From contig NZ_JAEQBB010000006.1 of assembly GCF_018616375.1 (NCBI RefSeq), positions 62,001 to 126,000 of the forward strand: a stretch of 64,000 nt of DNA, in the 5' to 3' direction. The DNA comes from Exiguobacterium sp. J17977. Lineage in GTDB: Bacteria; Bacillota; Bacilli; Exiguobacteriales; Exiguobacteriaceae. The translations under genes were made by a program, and so were the position numbers. Positions 58,267-64,000 of this stretch are shown here, one piece after another. How positions within the stretch are numbered: the first letter of the stretch is position 1; every line of letters starts with the position of its first letter. Under the pieces are notes generated by a model. The model did no database searches. It was not told the origin of the DNA and saw nothing but the letters and a program-made list of their open reading frames with translations.

Positions 58267-59652
58267 ATGCTCGCACCAATCGAACAGTTGACCATCGAAG
58301 AGCTTATTCGTAAACAGCGTCGCTTCTTTCGAACGCAAGCGACCAAGTCGCTCGCATTCCGTCTCAGCATGTTGACGTTTTTAAAAGAATCGATCAAACA
58401 TCATGAAGCCGAGATTCTTCAAGCGTTAGAGCAGGATTTGAACAAATCAGAACTCGACGCGTTCACGACGGAGATTGGTTTCGTCTATGACGAAATCACA
58501 CGGACGACGCGTGAATTGAAGCGTTGGATGCGCCCGAAACGTGTCCGTGGCGCCTCAATCCATCTCGGGACGCAAAGTGAGGTCATGTATGAACCTTACG
58601 GAACGGTACTCGTGATTGCCCCATGGAACTATCCGTTTCAATTGGCAATGGCGCCGCTCATCGGAGCGATTGCCGCAGGGAACACGGCTGTCGTGAAGCC
58701 TTCGGAATTGACACCGAACGTCGCCCAAATGATCACGAAAGTGCTCGAACGGGCGTTCACCGACCGCTACGTCGTCAGCGTCGAAGGGGATAAGGACGTT
58801 GCGACTGAGTTGCTTGCAGAGAAGTGGGATCATATCTTCTTCACAGGGTCGACACCCGTCGGGAAAATCGTCATGGAGGCGGCAGCGAAGCATTTGACGC
58901 CGGTCACGCTCGAGCTCGGTGGGAAATCACCGGCCATCGTCCATGAGGATGCTAATATCGAGATTGCGGCCAAGCGCATCGCCTGGGGCAAATGGATGAA
59001 CGCCGGGCAGACATGCGTCGCACCGGACTATGTCCTCGTCCACGAATCCAAACGAGAGGCGTTCCTCGAGGCCATCAAACGGGAAGCGTTCACGATGTTC
59101 GGGAACGGCGTCGGGACGAAACGGTTCACACGAATTGTCAATGAGACCCACTTCAATCGTTTGACCGGATATTTGACAGAAGGAGACGTTTTCTTCGGAG
59201 GCCAGACGGACCGGGACCAATTGAAGATTGCCCCGACCGTGTTGACGGACATCGAAGAAGACGCGAACGTCATGAAAGACGAGATTTTTGGACCGATTCT
59301 ACCAGTCCTTACGTACCGTCAACTCGACGAAGTGATTGAGTTTGTGTCATCGCGTCCACATCCGCTCGCGCTCTATTTGTTCACTGAGACGAAAGCGGTG
59401 GAGCAGACCGTGATGAAACACCTTACGTTCGGCGGGGGTTGCGTCAATGACGTACTCATGCATTTGACGAACCCGAACCTGCCGTTCGGTGGAGTCGGCG
59501 AGAGCGGGATGGGCTCATATCACGGACGTTACAGTTTTGAGACGTTCAGCCACGCCAAATCGATTTTGCGAAACACGACGAAGTTCGATTTACCGATTCG
59601 TTACCCAAACTTTAAAGCGGCCGAGAAGTTGATTCGACTCGTCTACCGCTGA
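58267..59652 (+). CDS. Aldehyde dehydrogenase, class 3 (YwdH-like)
   Basis: A 461-residue NAD(P)-dependent dehydrogenase of the short ALDH3 branch. PYGTVLVIAPWNYPF, FTGSTPVGKIVMEAAAKHL (nucleotide-binding GxTxxG variant), the general base Glu in LELGGKSPA (about 216), and the catalytic Cys in NAGQTCVAPDY (about 249) are readable. The C-terminal extension (FNFKAAEKLIRL-like) is typical of ALDH3. ATG 58267 has GGGAGG upstream. It detoxifies medium or long-chain aldehydes. Confidence 0.93.
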   Translation: MLAPIEQLTIEELIRKQRRFFRTQATKSLAFRLSMLTFLKESIKHHEAEILQALEQDLNKSELDAFTTEIGFVYDEITRTTRELKRWMRPKRVRGASIHLGTQSEVMYEPYGTVLVIAPWNYPFQLAMAPLIGAIAAGNTAVVKPSELTPNVAQMITKVLERAFTDRYVVSVEGDKDVATELLAEKWDHIFFTGSTPVGKIVMEAAAKHLTPVTLELGGKSPAIVHEDANIEIAAKRIAWGKWMNAGQTCVAPDYVLVHESKREAFLEAIKREAFTMFGNGVGTKRFTRIVNETHFNRLTGYLTEGDVFFGGQTDRDQLKIAPTVLTDIEEDANVMKDEIFGPILPVLTYRQLDEVIEFVSSRPHPLALYLFTETKAVEQTVMKHLTFGGGCVNDVLMHLTNPNLPFGGVGESGMGSYHGRYSFETFSHAKSILRNTTKFDLPIRYPNFKAAEKLIRLVYR

Positions 59653-59659
59653 CCAGACT

Positions 59660-59688
59660 AGACTGCAGGTAGCCTGCAGTCTTTTTTT
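59660..59688 (+). terminator. Terminator of the aldehyde dehydrogenase gene
   Basis: AGACTGCAGG pairs with CCTGCAGTCT, followed by seven Ts. Confidence 0.92.
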
Positions 59689-59710
59689 GTGGACAATAAA
59701 TTTAGAAGAT

Positions 59711-59763
59711 TGTTTGAAATGTCACATACTTTTATAAAATGAGCTACAGACCTCCTGTATAAT
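59711..59763 (+). promoter_or_regulatory. fnr promoter with an Fnr half-site
   Basis: TGTTTGAAATGTCACA (59711-59726) keeps one perfect Fnr half-site (TCACA) and a degenerate partner. TATAAT with TG just before (59756-59763) is the likely -10. The centre of the box would lie near -50, not the canonical -41.5, so control by Fnr itself is uncertain. Confidence 0.4.
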
Positions 59764-59826
59764 ATAGCCATACACATCACGTACGAGATTTAATCAGATA
59801 GACGATTAATGGAGGGAGCAGACAAC

Positions 59827-60537
59827 ATGACCATGAAATGCGGAACGACCAAACCGAACAGCTTCGTCTTTTCGGAAGAGACGAAACAGCTCTTGCTCGA
59901 GATGATGACGTTTCAAGATCATTCGAAAGGGAGTATCGTTTGTTGGGAAGGCGAGAAGTGCAACAAGTTCTTTTATTTGAAGAGCGGTTCCGTCAAATTC
60001 ACGAAGCTGACGAAAAAAGGGAGCGCACTCATCATGTTCATGTATGGGGCTGACGACTTCTTCGGAGAATTCGATATCGATGAGGTGTTCCCGAGCTCGT
60101 ATAGCATCGAGACGACATCGGACAGCGTCATCGGTTGGATCTCGAAGCAAGAGATGGATGAACTCGTTCGGCGCGATGCGCAGTTGGCGACTGAAGTGTT
60201 GCGGTGGACGTCGATGATGCGCAAGCAGTCCGAGATGAAACTGCGTGACTTGCTGCTTTACGGAAAACCTGGGGCCCTCGCCTCGACGTTATTGCGCATG
60301 GCGGCGATGGACGGCGTCGAGTCAGCAGAAGGGATTATCGTGCCGAAACATCCGTCAGACGGGGAGCTCGGTCAGTTGATTGGTGCACCTCGCGAGACGG
60401 TGAATCGGATGATGAACCAGTGGCGGAAGGAAGGGATGTTGACGACGACGGGGACAGAGATGATTTTGCATGACATCGATTTCCTGAAAGAGCTCTGCTA
60501 TTGTGAAGGCTGCCCGGCCGGAATCTGTCGGCTTTGA
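59827..60537 (+). CDS. fnr: Fnr oxygen-responsive transcription factor (Bacillus type)
   Basis: A 236-residue Crp/Fnr-family regulator. A cyclic-nucleotide-like domain (about 20-130, e.g. FYLKSGSVKFTKLTKKGSAL) is followed by an HTH (about 170-215, GELGQLIGAPRETVNRMM). The C-terminus LCYCEGCPAGICRL gives cysteines in the place where B. subtilis Fnr binds its 4Fe-4S cluster, so it likely senses oxygen. ATG 59827 lies 11 bases after GGAGG. It precedes a terminal oxidase whose promoter carries an Fnr box. Confidence 0.92.
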   Translation: MTMKCGTTKPNSFVFSEETKQLLLEMMTFQDHSKGSIVCWEGEKCNKFFYLKSGSVKFTKLTKKGSALIMFMYGADDFFGEFDIDEVFPSSYSIETTSDSVIGWISKQEMDELVRRDAQLATEVLRWTSMMRKQSEMKLRDLLLYGKPGALASTLLRMAAMDGVESAEGIIVPKHPSDGELGQLIGAPRETVNRMMNQWRKEGMLTTTGTEMILHDIDFLKELCYCEGCPAGICRL

Positions 60538-60693
60538 TATTCAAGTGTTGCCGCATTTCGCCAAAGCGTGCGAAACCGAACAGGTGGTTGACTCGACTCG
60601 TGTCGGGACAATCGCCTTTTTTGTATACCTTTATACCAAATGTGAACTTTATGTGTGGAAACTACGCAAATTTGATGTGATTGTCACTTTTGG

Positions 60694-60709
60694 AGTGATA
60701 AATGTCACA
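60694..60709. promoter_or_regulatory. Fnr box upstream of the ba3-type oxidase
   Basis: AGTGA-TAAATG-TCACA matches TGTGA-N6-TCACA at nine of ten base positions. It lies 62 bases before the first oxidase gene. A second TGTGATTGTCAC element at 60675-60687 is close by. Confidence 0.7.
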
Positions 60710-60771
60710 TATTAATCCTCATCCCATTTCATACAATAAAAGTGGAAATCACAGGGAAAGGGGTCCTTCAC

Positions 60772-60891
60772 GTGGAGAAAAACGATGGACAAGAACCGAA
60801 TTTAAAAGGCACGTTCACATCGGTCATGATTGTCGCGGGTGTCATCATTGTCATGTGGTCGTCGGTATTTTACTTATTTATGACACGATAA
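60772..60891 (+). CDS. Cytochrome ba3 oxidase subunit 2A (CbaD-like)
   Basis: A 39-residue single-helix protein, easily missed by gene finders. It starts at GTG with AAAGGGG 8 bases upstream. A short soluble N-terminus precedes one membrane helix (SVMIVAGVIIVMWSSVFYLF, residues 17-36). Its size, single helix and position directly before subunits II and I match the third, tiny subunit of ba3 oxidases. The stop lies 22 bases before the next ATG. Likely cotranscribed. Confidence 0.78.
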   Translation: MEKNDGQEPNLKGTFTSVMIVAGVIIVMWSSVFYLFMTR

Positions 60892-60913
60892 CGAACAGGG
60901 GGGAGAACAGCAA

Positions 60914-61384
60914 ATGCATATTCATAAACTTGAAAAATATTGGCTTGTGTTTGGCATCATTTTATTAGGTGTGTTTTTAACCGTGCTTGGTATCTCTGCC
61001 TTTGCGGCAGGAAATCAACCGGCCTCAGACGCGGATTTGATCGATCCGGCGAAAGTACATCAAACCGCACCGTTCGACAAACCGGGACTTCATAAAATTG
61101 ACGACAACGAATATGAACTTGTCATGGTCGCGCAAGCGTTCACGTTCACGCCGGGCGACGTCGAGATTCCAAAAGGGGCGAAAGTCACGTTTCTCGTCAC
61201 GTCACCGGACGTCGTTCACGGTTTCCAGTTGACGGGCACACCGGTCAATATGATGGTCGTACCTGGTCATATCAACTCGCTCACGTATACGTTCGACGAG
61301 GCGGGTGAATTTTTAATCCTGTGTAACGAATATTGTGGTACCGGACATCACATGATGTCGACAAAAATTAAGGTGGTGGAGTAA
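60914..61384 (+). CDS. Cytochrome c oxidase subunit II, ba3 type
   Basis: A 156-residue subunit II: one N-terminal membrane helix (about 12-32), then an external cupredoxin domain. The CuA site is complete: His in SPDVVHGF and CNEYCGTGHHMM (both Cys, the His and the Met). It accepts electrons from cytochrome c. A single membrane helix is typical of ba3, in contrast to two in aa3. ATG 60914 follows AGGGGGAG. Ends directly at the start of subunit I. Confidence 0.93.
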   Translation: MHIHKLEKYWLVFGIILLGVFLTVLGISAFAAGNQPASDADLIDPAKVHQTAPFDKPGLHKIDDNEYELVMVAQAFTFTPGDVEIPKGAKVTFLVTSPDVVHGFQLTGTPVNMMVVPGHINSLTYTFDEAGEFLILCNEYCGTGHHMMSTKIKVVE

Positions 61385-63070
61385 TTGAACGACGTAGCCT
61401 CAAAATTAAAACAGTGGGAAATGGAACGCGGTGTGCCGGTGCCGAGTATCGGTGTCAAAGAAGCACGCCTCGCCTATGCCCACGTCGTCATCTCGGTCCT
61501 CGCCGTCTTAATCGGTGGACTAGCCGGACTCATGCAGACGCTCATCCGAACCGGTGTCATCCCAGAAGTGTTCGGCTATTATCAACTGTTGACAGCACAC
61601 GGCATCATGCTCGGTCTCGTTTTCACGACAATGTTTATTATCGGTCTGCTTTACGCGCTGCTCGCTAAGTCGTTCGGACGCTTTGAGTCATTTCCGACAC
61701 GGGTTGCTTGGCTCGGGTTTTGGATGATTATCGCCGGTGCCGTGCTCGTCACGATCATGGTGCTTGCCAATAAAGCGACCGTTTTGTATACGTTCTACGC
61801 GCCACTCATGGCCGATCCAGTGTTCTATATCGGTCTCGTCTTGTTCGTCGTCGGGACATGGTTGTCGGCGTTCGCCATGTTCCGGATGTATGCGGACTAT
61901 AAACGGGAAAATCCAGGCGTGCATCCGCCGCTTCCAGCGTATATGAGTATCATGACGATGCTCTTGTGGGTCATCGCCACGCTCGGTGTCGCCGGAACAA
62001 TTTTATTCCAACTGCTCCCGCTCTCGCTCGGATGGAAAGACACGGTCGGAATCGAGTTATCACGGACGCTGTTCTGGTATTTCGGTCACCCACTCGTCTA
62101 TTTCTGGCTCATGCCGGCCTATATCGTCTGGTATACCGTCGTCCCGAAAGTCATCGGCGGGAAAATTTTCTCGGATGCGCTCGCCCGGATGGCGTTCCTG
62201 TTGTTCCTCCTGTTCTCGTTCCCGGTCGGATTCCACCACCAGTTGACGGAACCAGGGATTGAACCGTTCTGGAAGTTCGTTCAAGTCATCTTGACGTTCC
62301 TCGTCGTCATCCCATCGTTCATGACAGCGTTCTCGCTGTTTGCGACGTTCGAGCTGCGCGGCCGTGCACTCGGGGCTCGTGGTCTATTCGGTTGGATCAA
62401 GAAGATGCCGTATGGGGATGTCCGTTTCCTCGCGCCATTCGTCGGCATGTTGTTCTTCATTCCGGCCGGAGCCGGTGGGATCATCAACGCCTCGCACCAA
62501 TTGAACGCGATGGTCCACAACACATTGTGGGTCACAGGTCATTTCCATATCACGGTCGGGACGGCCGTCGCCTTGACGTTCTTCGGAACGGCATATTGGC
62601 TCGTGCCGGTATTGCGCGGTCGGACCCTCACGAAAGCGATGAATCGAATCGGATTGATTCAAACAGGAACGTGGGCGTTCGGAATGTCGATCATGTCTTA
62701 CGCTATGCACATCTCGGGCCTTCAAGGTAACCCGCGTCGGACTGGTCCGGCGACATACTTCTCAGATGCGCTCACGCGCGAATGGATTCCATACCACATC
62801 GCCATGGCGATTGGCGGGACAATTCTGTTGATCTCGGTCCTCATCTTCGTCTATTCGATGTTCAACTTGTCATTTCTCGCCCCGAAAGGAGAAGAGGAGT
62901 TCCCGCTCGCCGAGACAGAGGAGGCGGCGATGGAGACACCGCGTTTCTTCGAGAACTGGAAGCTTTGGATTACGGTCACGTTCGTTTTGATTGCCTTTGC
63001 CTACACGATTCCGATTTGGCATTTGATTGAGAGTGCGCCGCCGGGAGCGAAAGGTTGGGTGCTCTGGTAA
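61385..63070 (+). CDS. Cytochrome c oxidase subunit I, ba3 type
   Basis: A 561-residue heme-copper oxidase subunit with about 13 helices. The low-spin heme His (TAHGIMLGLVF), CuB ligands in GHPLVYFWLMPAY (His and cross-linked Tyr), FHHQL (two His) and GHFHITVG (heme ligands) are all present in B-family arrangement. It reduces oxygen to water and pumps protons. The start is uncertain: TTG 61385 directly follows the subunit II stop; a later ATG in KQWEMERG at 61421 is the alternative. Part of an operon under the Fnr box. Confidence 0.93.
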   Translation: MNDVASKLKQWEMERGVPVPSIGVKEARLAYAHVVISVLAVLIGGLAGLMQTLIRTGVIPEVFGYYQLLTAHGIMLGLVFTTMFIIGLLYALLAKSFGRFESFPTRVAWLGFWMIIAGAVLVTIMVLANKATVLYTFYAPLMADPVFYIGLVLFVVGTWLSAFAMFRMYADYKRENPGVHPPLPAYMSIMTMLLWVIATLGVAGTILFQLLPLSLGWKDTVGIELSRTLFWYFGHPLVYFWLMPAYIVWYTVVPKVIGGKIFSDALARMAFLLFLLFSFPVGFHHQLTEPGIEPFWKFVQVILTFLVVIPSFMTAFSLFATFELRGRALGARGLFGWIKKMPYGDVRFLAPFVGMLFFIPAGAGGIINASHQLNAMVHNTLWVTGHFHITVGTAVALTFFGTAYWLVPVLRGRTLTKAMNRIGLIQTGTWAFGMSIMSYAMHISGLQGNPRRTGPATYFSDALTREWIPYHIAMAIGGTILLISVLIFVYSMFNLSFLAPKGEEEFPLAETEEAAMETPRFFENWKLWITVTFVLIAFAYTIPIWHLIESAPPGAKGWVLW

Positions 63071-63073
63071 ACT

Positions 63074-63104
63074 AAAATCAGTCCTCTAGTAGGGCTGATT
63101 TTTT
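63074..63104 (+). terminator. Terminator of the oxidase operon
   Basis: AAAATCAGTCCT pairs with AGGGCTGATTTT (with a G-T pair), followed by Ts. Confidence 0.82.
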
Positions 63105-63123
63105 CATGTGGGGAGATGGAAAG

Positions 63124-63729
63124 ATGGAGCAACTACGAGCAATCATTCACCGTGCATATACCAAACGCGAGCCAGACCGCCCTTTTCTCGTCGCCATTGA
63201 CGGGTTGAGCGGGGCGGGGAAGACGACGCTAGTCGAACAACTGCGCGGGATTGCAAAGAATGAAGTGGTGTTACATATCGACGACTTTATCGTCGAGCGG
63301 TACCGGCGTTACGAGACGGAACAGTCGGAGGCGATGGAGTATTATGAACTCCAATGGGACATCGACTTGCTCGTAGAGACGTTGTTCAAGCCGCTTCGGG
63401 AAGGACAGACGAATCTGACGTTGCCGTATTATGAGCGAGACCGGGACGAAATCGTCATGCGTCCACTCGAGGTTGCAGTCGACGCGCTCATCCTGATTGA
63501 AGGCATTTTTTTACTCCGTGACGAATGGCGCGCTTACTTCGATTATGTCGTTTATCTCGACTGTCCGCAGGAGGTCCGGTATAAACGTGTCCTGAATCGG
63601 GATACGTATATCGGGAACTTGTCAGAGCGACTCGCCAAGTACGAACGCCGGTATTGGCCGGGAGAAGCTCACTATCTCGAAACGGTCGACCCAAAAAGTC
63701 ACGCCGATCATACCGTTGAAGCTGATTGA
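63124..63729 (+). CDS. Uridine kinase-like P-loop phosphotransferase
   Basis: A 201-residue P-loop kinase. The Walker A is GLSGAGKT (about residues 27-34), followed by HIDDFIVERYRRYET where uridine kinases have DxFY, then LILIEGIFLLRDEWR and VYLDCPQEVRYKRVLNRD. This is the small Udk-like branch, of which several members phosphorylate uridine or related small molecules. ATG 63124 has GGGGAG 8 bases upstream. The exact substrate is not assignable. Confidence 0.82.
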   Translation: MEQLRAIIHRAYTKREPDRPFLVAIDGLSGAGKTTLVEQLRGIAKNEVVLHIDDFIVERYRRYETEQSEAMEYYELQWDIDLLVETLFKPLREGQTNLTLPYYERDRDEIVMRPLEVAVDALILIEGIFLLRDEWRAYFDYVVYLDCPQEVRYKRVLNRDTYIGNLSERLAKYERRYWPGEAHYLETVDPKSHADHTVEAD

Positions 63730-63758
63730 CGCATCCATTTACAGGAGGATGCGTTTTT
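63729..63758 (+). terminator. Terminator of the uridine kinase-like gene
   Basis: ACGCATCC pairs with GGATGCGT, followed by TTTT. Confidence 0.85.
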
Positions 63759-63773
63759 ATTTTGGAAAAAACT

Positions 63774-63838
63774 GTTGACTCCATTAGTGTACTATGGTGA
63801 TAATACAGTTAGATAGTGTATTAGTCGCATCATACACT
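63774..63838 (+). promoter_or_regulatory. Promoter and YtrA-type operator before the GntR gene
   Basis: TTGACT and TGATAA, 17 bases apart (about 63776-63804), form a promoter. AGTGTAT (63815-63821) and ATACACT (63832-63838) are a 7-10-7 inverted repeat downstream of it, matching the AGTGTA...TACACT operator of YtrA-type GntR repressors. A further AGTGTA half-site lies at 63786-63791. This implies autoregulation. Confidence 0.7.
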
Positions 63839-63853
63839 TAGAGAGGTGACAAC

Positions 63854-64000
63854 ATGATCATACAATTCAACACGAGAGCCCCGGTTTACATTCAAGTCGT
63901 CGATTACTTCAAAAAGAAGATGGCGCTTGGCGAACTGCAGGCGGGCGAAGAGATGCCGTCGCGACGCGAGCTCGCGACCGAACTGAAAATCAATCCGAAC
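63854..64000 (+). CDS. GntR-family regulator, YtrA type (partial, runs off the right edge)
   Basis: The first 49 codons: APVYIQVVDYFKKKMALGEL and AGEEMPSRRELATELKINPN, the winged-helix start of YtrA-like GntR proteins. ATG 63854 follows GAGAGGTGA. In such systems the regulator usually precedes ABC transporter genes, so these are expected beyond the window edge. It should be self-repressed via the upstream AGTGTA repeat. Confidence 0.9.
   Translation, partial: MIIQFNTRAPVYIQVVDYFKKKMALGELQAGEEMPSRRELATELKINPN

Overview
The window looks like chromosomal DNA of a low-to-mid GC Bacillota. It is most consistent with Exiguobacterium: an Fnr with C-terminal cysteines next to a ba3-type oxidase, a CYP152 peroxygenase, CcpA-type cre boxes, a T-box leader, strong GGAGG ribosome sites and compact genes separated by intrinsic terminators. 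The genus is an inference from gene content and style. No insertion sequence, prophage, CRISPR array or origin was seen. Genes are on both strands in short operons. Several convergent pairs share a hairpin.

Layout. 1-6.7 kb: edge of a PAS/GGDEF protein, ornithine aminotransferase, paired CrcB fluoride channels, a zinc-ribbon microprotein, a CadC/CadA metal-efflux module with its operator, and an orphan four-helix-bundle membrane protein. 6.8-15.2 kb: a GH13-like protein, a large PAS-GGDEF-EAL protein, YitT and YkvA family proteins, an M29 aminopeptidase and an esterase. 15.3-19.5 kb: a TetR/SMR-pair operon, an acetyltransferase, tRNA-Val, a DUF554 protein, ProC and YidD. 19.6-25.6 kb: an alanine symporter, a K+ channel, a P450 peroxygenase, an RmlD-like reductase, a GNAT, a DUF368 (PopT-type) transporter and an ICMT-like methyltransferase. 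25.7-28.7 kb: a siderophore ABC ATPase and a ferredoxin-NADP reductase diverging from Fur-box sequences, then a glyoxalase-fold epimerase.

28.7-41.7 kb: several unrecognised proteins, a candidate CcpA-linked small RNA, an LCP protein, SDR and PspC proteins, an aldose epimerase, a ResA-like thioredoxin, a 34-residue membrane microprotein, a metallo-hydrolase, two tandem tRNA-Gly genes, a three-gene cluster with immunity-protein-like features, and a 1050-residue SH3-repeat glucosaminidase. 41.9-49.5 kb: a lipase-like hydrolase and formate-THF ligase, then a sugar ABC importer whose permeases and binding protein are separated by a T-box-controlled asnA. 49.6-64 kb: a drug exporter, a lipoprotein sugar dehydrogenase, an M48 protease fused to ankyrin repeats, a YesMN-type two-component system under a palindromic cre, DeoD, an MFS transporter, an aldehyde dehydrogenase, Fnr, a ba3-type oxidase with its tiny subunit 2A, a uridine-kinase-like protein and the start of a YtrA-like GntR regulator.

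Regulation. Motif reading suggests CcpA (up to eight cre-like sites, mostly at sugar genes and the candidate sRNA), Fur, Fnr, CadC, a TetR self-operator, a YtrA-type operator and an Asn T-box. The sugar importer, YesMN-type system, GH13 gene and candidate sRNA may form one carbon-responsive network, which is an inference. All start sites are chosen from visible ribosome sites and family alignments recalled from knowledge. No database search was run.
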